Assembly (NCBI GenBank): GCA_964020085.1 | Contig: OZ026597.1 | Span: forward strand, 25,135,672-25,199,671 | Direction: 5' to 3' | DNA length: 64,000 nt | Source of the DNA: Micromussa lordhowensis | Lineage: Eukaryota; Cnidaria; Anthozoa; Scleractinia; Lobophylliidae | Shown: one piece after another, positions 1-52,301 of the stretch | Layout: each line of letters opens with the position of its first letter | Position numbering within the stretch: position 1 is the stretch's first letter | Made by a program: the position numbers and the translations under genes | The notes under the pieces: model-generated | What the model saw: the letters and a program-made list of their open reading frames with translations, nothing else | Database searches by the model: none | Told to the model about the DNA's origin: nothing

Positions 1-2191
1 CAGATCAAGAAACTTAGGAAGAGCTTTACTTGGTGGAACCAACTCCTTTGCAGGTCAGTTCTTACACCAAACTCCTGTACAGAGCTCAAGATGCACTCAG
101 CACATGCAGACAGTCCCAGGGTTCCAAATCCATTTTCTACCCTGAACAATTTTAATGTAGGACCAGCCTTTGCCTCACAGATCAAGAAACTCAGGAAGAA
201 CTTTACTTGGTGGAACCAACTCCTTTGCAGGTCAGTTCTTACACCAAACTCCTGTACAAAGTTCAAGATCCACTCAGCGCATGCAGGCAGTCCCGGGATT
301 CCAAATCCAATTCCCAGCCTGAACAATTTTGATTTAGGACCAGCCTTTGCCTCACAGATCAAGAAACTCAGGACGACCTTTACTTGGTGGAACCAAAGTC
401 CTTTGCAGGTCAGTTCTTACACCAAACTCCTGTACAAAGTTCAAGATCCACTCAGCGCATGCAGCCAGTCCCGGGGTTCCCAATCCAATTCCCAGCCTGA
501 ACAATTTTGATTTAGGACCAGTCTTTGCCTCACAGATCAAGAAACTCAGGAAGAGCTTTACTTGGTGGAACCAACTCCTTTGCAGGTCATTTCTTACACC
601 AAACTCCTGTACAGAGCTCAAGATCCACTCAGCACATGCAGACAGTCCCAGGGTTCCAAATCCATTTTCTACCCTGAACAATTTTAATGTAGGACCAGCC
701 TTTGCCTCACAGATCAAGAAACTCAGGAAGAACTTTACTTGGTGGAACCAACTCCTTTGCAGGTCAGTTCTTACACCAAACTCCTGTACAAAGTTCAAGA
801 TCCACTCAGCGCATGCAGCCAGTCCCGGGGTTCCAAATCAATTTTCTACCCTAAACAATTTTAATGTAGGACCAGCCTTTGCCTCACAGATCAAGAAACT
901 CAGGAAGAGCTTTACTTGGTGGAACCAACTCCTTTGCAGGTCAGTTCTTACACCAAACTCCTGTACAAAGTTCAAGATCCACTCAGCGCATGCAGCCAGT
1001 CCCGGGGATCCCAATCCAATTCCCAGCCTGAACAATTTTAATGTAGGACCAGCCTTTGCCTCACAGATCAAGAAACTCAGGAAGAGCTTTACTTGGTGGA
1101 ACCAACTCCTTTGCAGGTCAGTTCTTACACCAAACTCCTGTACAAAGTTCAAGATCCACTCAGCGCATGCAGCCAGTCCCGGGGTTCCCAATCCAATTCC
1201 CAGCCTGAACAATTTTAATGTAGGACCAGCCTTTGCCTCACAGATCAAGAAACTCAGGAAGAGCTTTACTTGGTGGAACCAACTCCTTTGCAGGTCAGTT
1301 CTTAAACCAAACTCCTGTACAAAGTTCAAGATCCACTCAGCGCATGCAGCCAGTCCCGGGATTCCCAATCCAATTCCCAGCCTGAACAATTTTGATTTAG
1401 GACCAGCCTTTGCCTCAGAGATCAAGAAACTCAGGACGAGCTTTACTTGGTGGAACCAACTCCTTTGCAGGTCAGTTCTTACACCAAACTCCTGTACAAA
1501 GTTCAAGATCCACCCAGCGCATGCAGGCAGTTCCGGGGTTCCCAATCCAATTCCCAGCCTGAACAATTTTGATTTAGGACCAGTCTTTGCCTCACAGATC
1601 AAGAAACTCAGGAAGAGCTTTACTTGGTGGAACCAACTCCTTTGCAGGTCAGTTCTTACACCAAACTCCTGTACAGAGCTCAAGATCCACTCAGCACATG
1701 CAGACAGTCCCAGGGTTCCAAATCCATTTTCTACCCTGAACAATTTTAATGTAGGACCAGCCTATGCCTCACAGGTCAAGAATCTCAGGAAGAGCTTTAC
1801 TTGGTGGAACCAACTCCTTTGCAGGTCAGTTCTTACACCAAACTCCTGTACAAAGTTCAAGATCCACTCAGCGCATGCAGCCAGTCCCGGGGTTCCAAAT
1901 CAATTTTCTACCCTAAACAATTTTAATGTAGGACCAGCCTTTGCCTCACAGATCAAGAAACTCAGGAAGAGCTTTACTTGGTGGAACCAACTCCTTTGCA
2001 GGTCAGTTCTTACACCAAACACCTGTACAAAGTTCAAGATCCACTCAGCGCATGCAGCCAGTCTCGGGGTTCCAAATCAATTTTCTACCCTAAACAATTT
2101 TAATGTAGGACCAGTCTTTGCCTCACAGATCAAGAAAATCAGGAAAAGCTTTACTTGGTGGAACCAACTCCTTTGCCGGTCAGTTCCTACA
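1..2191. repeat. 177-bp satellite array, about 12.4 units, continuing off the left edge
   Basis: A CAGATCAAGAAACT-type motif starts at 1, 178, 355, 533, 710, 887, 1064, 1241, 1418, 1595, 1772, 1949 and 2126, so the unit is 177 bp, with one 1-bp insertion near 392 in the third unit. The last unit breaks off near 2191. Units differ by diagnostic variants (for example AACAATTTTAATGTAG versus AACAATTTTGATTTAG, and ACAGAGCTC versus ACAAAGTTC). Because 177 is divisible by 3, long open frames occur on both strands (about 617 codons on plus, about 300 on minus). Openness on both strands and the lack of a start context argue that this is non-coding satellite. Confidence 0.95.
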
Positions 2192-5100
2192 GTGATTTGA
2201 TGTCACTAAGCATGGGTGTCTGAAAGAAAAAGAACTGTTAAGAAAAACAACTGTCATGGGAACTTCCCAACCATGCACTTACTTCTTCTTAGAGAGCTAG
2301 ATACAAATGGTGGGCTGCCAAAATTGCAGGCAACTGGGTTTATACCTATCACCAATGATGTATGATCTATTTATCCATGTTCAGGTCACCTTTAATTCAA
2401 CCATGATTCCACTTATTGCATAGCGTGATGCCACACCTGAAATAAACACAACTTATTAATAAGCATTCAAGGATATTGCCTGTCACTACTCTTTGCATAA
2501 TTTAAATTTTAATTATAAACCAAAGGGCCCTCTGTGCTCACGTAACATCTTTTCCCATCGTCATCATATAGTTATGCTTTATTAAGAGGTCATGTCTGGT
2601 TTCCTTCCACTGCCAGTTTTGCCATGCATATGTAGACTGACACCTCTGTGATTTGCCAAATTATTATGTTTGGTAATTAAGTCAGATTTGCTTTGCATCG
2701 TGACAACCAGATGTGACTGTCATAATGTAAATTTCACACCTGCAGGTTTAAACTCCAAATTAATGCCTACTCAAGGCCACAGAACAATTTGAGCTATTAT
2801 AGCCTTAACTGACACACTTTTAAATTTGAAAAATATGTACAGTCGAGTCAAGTAGTGCAACAAAAGGAAAGACAATGTAAATGATACTACCCTTTCCAAG
2901 GGACAATAAGCTAAAGAGCTTTGAACTGGGCTTGGCTCCTTGACCCCTACATGAAAATAGATTGTTTTCACTGTCACACAATAAAACAAATAGAAGAAGT
3001 CAAGAAGATGGGATCATATAGAAGAAAACAAAAAAGTATAGAATATAAAAGAAACCTCTCCACGTTTTAGGTTTGTGCACTATCCTAATCTTCAGATGTT
3101 TGTCAAAACGTTTTGCAGAGATTTACGGGATCCCAGTATGGAGCAGCCATATTGGTGTACTTCTCTGTGGTACACCAATATGGTGGCAGGAAAATAGTGT
3201 AACCATCTAGAGCTTACATTGTTCATCCAGGCAACTGATTATCTGTACTGCAAAAACATACATGTACATAAACACTTAGTTTCCTAATGCTTTTACTTCA
3301 CAAAGGGCTAAAACTCACAAGTATATATTTATCGACAAATGGAATCATAGCTTTATGCCATGCACCACCATAGCTCTGAAATTCAAAATGCACTGGTTTC
3401 CAAATGAAACACCTCTTATACCCGATGAGGATGCATGTAGAAACTCTGGTGGCTCTTTAGTTTTAGAATTTAGACCTTGATGATCTACATGTATTATTCT
3501 GCCAAATCAATGGGCAGCAGGTCCACAGTCTGTTTCATATGTTCTAATATGAAGCCCACACAAAGGCTAGTTCCTTCATCATAAATTTGCCTTGCTTGTT
3601 TGGCAAGATTTTACTCAAAAAAAAGTTTTATCAAAGGTTTCTCTTAGTGGCTGAAAAAAATAGGAAGATTGGTTATCATGTCCGCAAGAAATTAACAGAA
3701 AATTTCAAAATTTGCAATCTATCACAGGTACCAAAATGAGTAGCATGCTTAAGAAATATTTGTGAGTTCATGTGACTCACAGATAAGATAACAATATTCG
3801 ACTTGTTAAATAAATTTCAGAAAAGAACCTGATTGAAAGGGAAATCCAAATGTCGTCCCTCTACTAAAGATTCTGTGATATAATAATACATATAAAAATA
3901 ATCAGGGCAATATATACAAGCAATAATATTGGACCCCTCATGGAAACATTATTGCTCTCTGTAACCAAAACTTTCCAAACACAAATATCTTTAATGGCCA
4001 GCTAGGCATGCAGCATGTGCAACACCACTTTACCATCCTTCGGGCATCTAAATATATTTCTATGAAAAACAATAAAGGCGTTTTAGTCATCATGGTTGAA
4101 CACACACATGTTTCTTCTGGCTAAGCAAATCAAAAGACAACTACCTAAGATTTTTTCCTGACATCATAGTCAATCTTGTCTCAGCATTGAAATCTCCTAA
4201 ACAGGCAGGACAAAAATGATGTTCAAACTAGCTTTTGTGATGGCTTTGTAACAGAACACATAAAACGTAACAGTAACATGAACCTGCTTCCCACCGACTG
4301 ACCACAATAAAAGCAAAGGATTTTTTCTGCCCAATAAGAGCTGTTTGGAACTGGTGTGGTAAGAGTCCATTCCCAGAGGCTCCTCGCAATCTCTCGAATT
4401 CTCCTTGCAACTTGCCAATTCCTCCCCTCCATTTTGACTTTCTTATTCCCACCCCCCATTCGCCCCCTAACTGCCCTTGGGTCTCCAAGGGTGATACTGG
4501 GACACAAAAAAGAAAGGTTTGAAACGTCTTAGGAAACCTTTTGAATGCCCTCGGAAACCTTAGGACGTCTTTGTTTTCTGTGGAATTCTGGCATTATCAG
4601 GATGAAAATCTCAAAGCTGGAACTCAGAAATAGTTGGTAGGTACTCAAGATACATTGCTTCTCCAGAAAACACAGGTGATCCAGGTTCTGCCCATGAATT
4701 TCAATCTTTTTTGAGCTGGTATGCATGAAACATATGGTCAGCCATTTTGATATGTTGTGCAAAATATGCTCTAACAGTCATCTTGAGAGTGATTGAATTT
4801 AAATGCTTAAATTGTGTCTGACTTGTAGTATTTTGATATTGCGTGTTCCTGAAAATTGTCCTTGGGTTTTGTTTCCACTAAAGAATATTTTTAGTTGGTG
4901 AAAATCCAAGAAAACATAAACTTGCTGATTGAACTTCGTATACATCCAGCCTCAGCCACCTGCGCAGAAAACACCTATTCTCATCCAGAAATTAGAACTA
5001 CATGTGAATTACTCGTACTAACCTTGTTTTGAAGCTCGTAGAACTCTCCTAAGCTAACAAAATTTGCTTTTAAACATGCCAGGAGCAACAAAATCCACAC

Positions 5101-5441
5101 CTTCCAGATCAGTGCGCGCCATAATTTTGAAAATTACTCAGTAACCTGGCCTCTTTGGGCAGTGGTTGATCTCGATTCCAAGCTCAACGGCAAGAGAAAA
5201 AAGAGAGAGCCTGGGATCAAACGTGTGATGTGTAACGTCATATAGTCCAAAAGAACTTGGAAAACAACCCCACGTCAACGCGCAGGGAGACTTCTCAGAT
5301 GTAGTGGTGGTCAGGTCTGTAGTGGTGCAGTTGTGAAAAATGCCGCATTGAAATATTAAAATTTTCGAAACTTTAAGGGGGCTCTGAACCCACCCTACAG
5401 AACGTTTTTTTAAACTTTGCAAAAATTCCGTCTTATCATGC
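2192..5441. other. Intergenic stretch without a recognised gene
   Basis: About 3.2 kb of AT-rich sequence between the satellite and the first MITE. All reading frames are short (under 100 codons) and I recognise no protein family, splice pattern or RNA gene. The only structure that stands out is a small hairpin at 3147-3183. It could contain distal 3' flanking sequence of the minus-strand myosin gene, whose coding region ends at 8655. Confidence 0.6.
3147..3183. repeat. Short perfect hairpin
   Basis: CCATATTGGTGTAC is followed after nine bases by its exact reverse complement GTACACCAATATGG. It is too short to classify and may be a MITE remnant. Confidence 0.7.
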
Positions 5442-5734
5442 TAATCGTATCTATAACAAAATTCTCGATCGTGATTGGTTCTCTGCGCGCCTATTTGTCA
5501 CGCAATCGGCGCGCGATCACGTGGGTATCCAATTACAGGTGTCCGATTTGAACTTTTGGTAATCGGACACCTCTAATTGGATACCCACGTGATTTCCACG
5601 TCAATTACCCGCGCTTTAATGGTTTCCTTAGCATAGTTTTCTACAGTTTTCAAAACTTAGGAAAAGCGCTACAGACGTTTTCGCTCAAAAGAAGTTTCAA
5701 AAGACATTTTTAATTTCGAAATTTGTTATAGATA

Positions 5735-5774
<40 letters not shown>

Positions 5775-5775
5775 A

Positions 5776-5821
<46 letters not shown>

Positions 5822-5843
5822 TCCGATTTTGAAATTACTCGCT

Positions 5844-5884
<41 letters not shown>
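5442..5884. mobile_element. Composite double-hairpin MITE, copy 1
   Basis: The first half (5442-5740) is bounded by inverted repeats TAATCGTATCTATAACAAA and its complement. It encloses an inner inverted repeat around the GTGGGTATCCAATTA boxes. The second half (about 5743-5884) is another palindrome whose arms run from AGTAATTGGACC to GGTCCAATTACT. Its centre is a CTCGCGCTTCGCGCTC tract. The same two-hairpin composite recurs at 59501-59929, so it moves or duplicates as one unit. No coding capacity is seen. Confidence 0.8.
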
Positions 5885-5886
<2 letters not shown>

Positions 5887-6319
5887 GCTTATCGCACAAT
5901 TCGATAATAACATTGGGGGTCACCGAGCTCGTTTTTTAGTTGTAAGTGATTAAAGCTAAAATTATGGGTCTTTTTAGCAGGTCATATCGTTGTTATAGTA
6001 ACCTGTTGTGTGACACGCTTCACAGCAACATGTTCTCCAATGATTGGGCAATTATGTTTTTATATCATGATTTTGGCATCAACCGATATAGACTGGTTAT
6101 AATGACCCATCAAAATGTACGTCTTGGAAAGTGCTGGAAACTGTTGTGAGCTGCGTCCCATTTCGAATACCTTTTTTTCGCAAGATTAGTACATCAGAAC
6201 CCACGAAAAATCCTGTAATCTTTTTTGAGGTGGGTGAGAAATTATGAAGTTTGATATTTCTATATTTAGGGCGAGTTTATTAGCACTTAGCCAAGTATGA
6301 ACATTGATTAATTCAGAAT

Positions 6320-6740
6320 TTATCCCATTTTGTAGTATCTGGAGGCTTTTATTCTCATAGATAAATTTGCATCACCTGCAAAAAGGTGAAAATCAAACAG
6401 TTCTGAAGAACAGTGGAAGTCATTTATATATACCAAAAACAACAAAGGACCAAGAACAGACCCCTGTGGGATTCCACATATTATGTTACATTTCCTTGAT
6501 GTGGTGTTATTTACCATGACAACTTGTTGGCGATCAGTAAGATAGGATTTGAACCAATCATTTGCAATTCCTCTTATGCCATAATGTTCTAGCTTTCCTA
6601 GTAGGATTTTATGGTTGACTGTATCAAATGCTTTACTAAAATCAAGGAAAATTCCACAGGAATAGTTTCGTTCCTCAATTGCTTTTTGTATTTTATCTAC
6701 TATAGATAATATTGCACGATCAGTACTATGTTTAGTACTG
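6320..6740 (-). mobile_element. Truncated non-LTR retrotransposon reverse transcriptase (CR1/L2/Jockey-like)
   Basis: The minus-strand translation carries the central reverse-transcriptase blocks of non-LTR elements: a FLDFSKAFDTVNHKIL segment, then GIPQGSVLGPLLFLVYIND, then a catalytic box that reads FAGDANL where intact elements have FADDT. The first catalytic aspartate pair is therefore damaged. The match begins near 6730 (STDRAIL) and stops at 6320, with no upstream endonuclease or 3' end visible, so this is a dead internal fragment. Family assignment within the CR1/L2/Jockey group is uncertain without a search. Confidence 0.85.
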
Positions 6741-6977
6741 ATAGAACAGACGGTAGAACAGACGAGCAAACTCATGGGGGAACCCACAACAAATCCAATG
6801 GATAACGCAGAAGGGAATACACACTGGAACCTAGGCGGAACATACAGGATTGAGTTGATGGGAACGCACGAGGAAATGTCTAGTGGAATGTAAGGAAACG
6901 AATGGGAAATGTGACGGACCGGATCCACAGCCGTGCATAGAGAAAGTGACAGCAAAGACACCGCCAACCGATTAATC
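6741..6977. repeat. Degenerate GGAACGCAC-type minisatellite, left half
   Basis: Loose, irregular repeats of GGAACNNAC/AGGA-like words about 13-16 bp apart. The same texture resumes at 7600-7775 beyond the MITE at 6981-7513 and the hairpin at 7519-7588, so one tract appears to have been split by insertion. Confidence 0.45.
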
Positions 6978-6980
6978 TCA

Positions 6981-7513
6981 GGGCCCAGTTATATTGTCTC
7001 GGGTACCCGAGACAACCCTTCCCCCGAGGTAACTTTATCGAGCGTTTATATGTGAAAACATAGTTCCAGTAGGCCGAGTCAAAGTTAACACAGCATGATT
7101 ATTCATAAACCTTACTGAATAATCAAATGTGCAAATATCCCTCTTTCTTTGGGTTTTTCTCGGTCATTCGATCACAGTGGGTTTTGCCGAGTTAATTTTT
7201 ACTTCTTTAATACGAATTTCTGCTTTAAATCCTAAATCTAAGCATTACGTGACATTCGCCACGCCGAGAGATGTCCCGGTCAGGCGAGCCAAAGCGTTTA
7301 TATGTAGAAAAGTTGTCCCGCTTGCCAGGGTTACCATACCTGCCGAGGTGAGACAACTCGCCCACCCGAGTTGTCTCGCCCCCCGAGACGAGTTGGCGAT
7401 CCTAATGTAAACGGCTGGTTGAATTTTAGAAAGAAACAAGCTAAATGTTACCTCGGCCAGGGTAGCTCGGGGGGAGGGTTGTCTCGGGTACCCGAGACCA
7501 TATAACTGGGCCC
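6981..7513. mobile_element. Palindromic MITE, 533 bp, TIR GGGCCCAGTTATA
   Basis: The left end (GGGCCCAGTTATA, then GTCTCGGGTACCCGAGAC and CGAGGTAAC) is repeated in inverted order at the right end (7440-7513). TCA flanks both sides (6978-6980 and 7514-7516) and is a plausible 3-bp target duplication. The interior also contains CCCGAGNNNACTCG-type inverted pieces. It has no transposase. The superfamily is not determined; a 3-bp duplication would be compatible with a Harbinger-like mobiliser. Confidence 0.75.
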
Positions 7514-7518
7514 TCAGT

Positions 7519-7588
7519 AGCCTACGTGTAGCCGTACCCTCCTCCCTCCCGTTTTTCCTCGGGTGGAGGGTACGGCTACACATAGGCT
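7519..7588. repeat. Hairpin abutting the MITE
   Basis: AGCCTACGTGTAGCCGTACC and its near-perfect complement surround a short pyrimidine-rich loop. GGCCCTCAG occurs on both sides, so this may be a separate tiny foldback inserted beside the 533-bp MITE. Confidence 0.7.
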
Positions 7589-7599
7589 AGGCCCTCAGA

Positions 7600-7775
7600 T
7601 GGTCCAGTAGGCATCTGTAACGTACCAGGGGAACGTACGAGGATGCGTACAGTGGAACGCACTGTGGGAACGCACTAGGAAGTACATAAGATGCGTAGAA
7701 GTGAAAAAGACAGGCAAATTAATCAAAGGGGTAACGTAGGAGGGACCCTGGGGTTGAGTAGGGCGGAACGCGGAG
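7600..7775. repeat. Degenerate GGAACGCAC-type minisatellite, right half
   Basis: Recurrent GGAACGTAC, GGAACGCAC and GATGCGTA words at irregular 13-18 bp spacing, matching the tract left of the MITE. Confidence 0.5.
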
Positions 7776-8194
7776 ACCTTGCGAAATGCTAAGGCCGGAC
7801 TGGTCTCCCAAACTACAGGTGGCGCTTTTTACAATAGAACAGAAACATGAGAGAAATGTACACATTTTATTTTGCAATCACTTGCAACAGAAGCATTTCA
7901 CCATACGCTTCTGCCTTCATATCTTTTTACAATTTTTTAAGTGTGGATGTGCAAATAACCCGCTTTTAAGTACGATTTTATTTAACTACTAATTTTAGGT
8001 AAATCAAGTTGAATTCAAGATAGCTAGTTAAATACATTTGACGACCTACCTACAGTATTACCTCGGATATCCAACCACCATACTCAAACAAACTATTGCC
8101 TTTGTAACTAATTTCATGTTAGAAGTGTCCTGAATTACGTTAAACTAAACTTTACATGAAGAAAAATAACATTTGAAGTAATAAATCATTGTAG

Positions 8195-8200
8195 TTTATT
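8195..8200 (-). terminator. Candidate polyadenylation signal of the myosin gene
   Basis: AATAAA on the minus strand (TTTATT on plus), about 455 nt beyond the myosin stop codon at 8655-8657. It is the nearest canonical signal I noticed. Transcript data would be needed to confirm the cleavage site. Confidence 0.5.
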
Positions 8201-8654
8201 GTAAGGCACACATCCTACTACTTATAAAGCTATTCGCCCGTCAAACCAAGAGGAACTGATTTTCTCCGCAAAGACAGAGTTTCCAGCACACTAGATAAAC
8301 GTCTCCACACCCAAGATCTCTGAAAACAACAACTGGATATATTGCACCTACCAAGACTATGGACAAGAAATAATTTTTTTTAACTACTCAACGACCGTGA
8401 AACTATTTAGAATTGCGCGAGTTCAACGGAACACGTTTGATAGCATCAGGTGAATCAAGACACGTGGAACAACGCATGAACTGTCTACATGAGATAACAC
8501 AATGTCTTTGTAAATCAACAACGAACTAAACGGGCAATTAAATATCACTTGCAATTAATTAAAAAATGAATAGTCTTTGAATCTAGCTTAAATATTTACA
8601 TAACTGTTGACAAAAAAAGAAGCAACTAACCATTCTTCATTATACTCATTTCTA

Positions 8655-49833
<41,179 letters not shown>

Positions 49834-50070
49834 TTTTTCGGCTTATTTTCAAGGAAGTTCTTCAGAAAAGATTAAGACGAAAAGGAAGCTGGATACATTC
49901 TCAGTAAAGACCTGAAGTATTTAGAAGGAACCGGAACCTCCTCTAGTTCGGAAGTGATGTTTTCATTTGGCGCGCATGATCATAATTATTCACCATATAC
50001 GGACGAAGCAGGTTTCGAATACTAACACCCCTTGTGATTGGACAATCTCAATTGGGTAGCCAATCAGAGA
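49834..50070 (-). promoter_or_regulatory. Putative myosin promoter and 5' leader
   Basis: Upstream of the myosin ATG lie GATTGG (about 50036-50041) and CCAATCA (about 50060-50066), CCAAT-box elements in both orientations about 210-230 bp from the start codon, and an E2F-like TTTGGCGC at about 49967-49974. No TATA box is evident. The transcription start is not known. Confidence 0.4.
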
Positions 50071-50722
50071 AGCGTTTCTTCTAACGAGCTAAAAATAGCG
50101 TTGACTAGACATCTCCATAGTCTATGGTGTCTTCTTTTTTTGCGGTGAATTTAATGTACAGAATTTCTTACAAACTTTAAACGTTGGATATAACTCTTAT
50201 CAATTGCGACCACATCGAAAAGTTACAAAAATAAAGTAGTTTTGTCATTTTTACGAGTTTGGAAAATCGCCAGGAAAAACATGATTGTGACTATATTTTC
50301 ATTTTAGAATTTGTGACTAAAATATTTATAAAAAGCGAAAACACACGAGGGTTTGAATAGTTTACATTGACAGCTCACAATTAATGGAAAATTACAATAT
50401 TTTAAAATTCATAGATACTTTGAGCATGATATCATTTGAAAACAGCTGTAGAATAATATCAAGTATTTCAACGTGAATGAGCGTGGGTTTGCAGTTTTTG
50501 AATAACACGTACACTTTTTAATGCTTCAAATTAATGCATCAATAATGTGATTGAAAATATTGAACACTTATAACTATTTTTCGACAAAAATGTTAAATTT
50601 GACTCTCGGGAGAGATCAGATTTCAGACAACTGCTGTCACAAGCTATCTTCGTATTTGTGAAAAGTTTTAATGCTCTTATGTTACACCTATACCCATCAA
50701 AAGAGGCAGGTACAAAAGTCGG

Positions 50723-50836
50723 ACCGGATCAACTCGGATCGCTGATTTGAATGAAATAGCAACAATATTGTTGTATGCCTCGTTCTTGAAAAGGTGCTAT
50801 TCTTATTCAAATCAGCAATCCGAGTTGATCCGGTCC
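50723..50836. mobile_element. Foldback MITE with GGACCGGATCAACTCGGATC ends
   Basis: GGACCGGATCAACTCGGATC then GCTGATTTGAAT at the left, ATTCAAATCAGC then AATCCGAGTTGATCCGGTCC at the right; 32-bp arms with one or two mismatches. Confidence 0.85.
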
Positions 50837-51347
50837 CCATCAAAAGAGCTGACGACTTTTTTTATTGAACACTAAAATAAGCTGCGTACCTAAAATAGTC
50901 TCCAGGAATTAATTTTGTACAATTATTACAGGCTGAAAAGGTTAACTTATTTGAAAGAAATATATTTTGTTTTTGGCATCTCTGATAAGAACTGAACTCT
51001 TTGATACGTAAGGAGACACCCTTTTTTCATTGGGTGTATAATTTACATTTCAATAAATCCAATCCAGCATTGTTCACAATTCTTTTTAATCTTCTAGCTC
51101 ACAAACTTTCCTCATCTAGCCGCGAGATCACTGAGTAAAACTGTTTGCAATTGTCTCCCAGGAAACTTGTTTTATTAAAAAGCATTTCAGTTTTCTCTTG
51201 CCTCTTGACAGATTGTCTCGGATATAAAAAACGCTCATCAAGAGCCTTGGGCATGGGGTAAATCAATAGACGTATTTGCCTAATGTGTTTACATCCTTGT
51301 TGCCACCCAATTCAGATCATGTGATGATTCATTTGGGAGGTTCCGAA

Positions 51348-51418
51348 TTACCTTTAGCCTCTTTCTCAAAGCGAGTCTTGGTGCTCATCCTCGCTTTTTA
51401 GGTAACTCGGAAATGGTA
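51348..51418. mobile_element. Truncated copy of the 9031-9206 MITE family
   Basis: TTCCGAATTACCTTTAGCCT with CTTTCTCAAAGCGAGTCTTG matches the left arm of 9031-9206; the right arm is cut to GGTAACTCGGAAATGG. Confidence 0.75.
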
Positions 51419-51556
51419 TATAGACCGTTTTCGATATATTAAAATTCAGCTTGGCAGTGAGGCTTAGAGGACACAAACAATCGTGTTTATTAATTCCTTT
51501 AGTTAGTGCCAGGCCTCACTATCAACCTGAATTTTAATATCTCAAAAGTGGTCTAT
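51419..51556. mobile_element. Inner palindrome of the nested cluster
   Basis: ATAGACCGTTTTCGATATAT, AAAATTCAG and GTGAGGC at the left; GCCTCAC, CTGAATTTTAATAT and GTGGTCTAT at the right. Same strand-symmetric design as other MITEs here. Confidence 0.75.
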
Positions 51557-52010
51557 TGAGCAATTTGCTATGCGCAACTGAATGCATGAGAGTATGTGCA
51601 AACCTCCCAAATGAATCATCACATGATCTGAATTGGGTGGCAACAAGGATGAATACGTCTGTGCCGGCTATTTTTCAACATAAACATAGGCACGGAAGGC
51701 GTGCAAATTGAAAAAAAGGGAAAAATGTGTTCCAGAAATATATCTGTTCCTATAATTAGAGTATTTACAGTCTCACTATTGATTAATAAACATATGATGA
51801 GAAATGTTCCAGGAGGGTAATGGGGAAGTTAATTCAAGGGGATGGTGGCAGGAAGAACCCAAATTCTACACTCCCTTCAATCAAGATTTTTTGGGGGGAT
51901 TCCTGCCTGGTTTACAAGTTTTCAGTTTCCCATCATGTCGTTATATTAATATCCAGTCAGTCTGTGGGAAATGTACAGGTATGTTTCAAGAAACCAATTA
52001 AAGTAAATAA

Positions 52011-52068
<58 letters not shown>

Positions 52069-52160
52069 CTTCACACGTGAAGAGATCACCCTTGTTATGG
52101 CTACATAATAAATCGCGCCTTTTTCACAGGAGTTTATCCGGTGTTTATATAATAAACAGA

Positions 52161-52258
52161 ATATTACATGCCCGCTTGTGGATATGAATTTTATCCTCTC
52201 GTGTTCGACTCGATATCTCACTCGTTCGCTGCGCTCACTCGTGAGATATCGAGTTGAA

Positions 52259-52290
<32 letters not shown>

Positions 52291-52301
52291 TCATGTAATA
52301 T
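52161..52301. mobile_element. Foldback MITE with ATATTACATG ends
   Basis: Left ATATTACATG, TGGATATGAATTTTATC and ACTCGATATCTCAC; right GTGAGATATCGAGT, GATAAAATTCATATCCA and CATGTAATAT. The centre is TCGTTCGCTGCGCTCACTC. Confidence 0.85.

Larger units (their letters stand above)
51268..51660. mobile_element. Nested MITE cluster, outer foldback element
   Basis: GACGTATTTGCC, CATCCTTGTTGCCACCCAAT and GATCATGTGATGATTCATTT at 51268-51347 reappear inverted at 51598-51660. Between the arms lie a truncated copy of the 9.03-kb MITE family (51348-51418) and another palindrome (51419-51556). Confidence 0.8.

Noticed and set aside
347..2200. 617-codon plus-strand frame as a repeat protein gene
   Set aside because: It is the 177-bp satellite read in one frame; the opposite strand is also open over 300 codons, and there is no splice or start context.
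5138..5422. 94-codon minus-strand frame
   Set aside because: No domain, no splice partners, next to a MITE; likely chance.
7129..7583. Frames of 93-112 codons near 7.1-7.6 kb
   Set aside because: They lie inside the palindromic MITE and its flanking hairpin.
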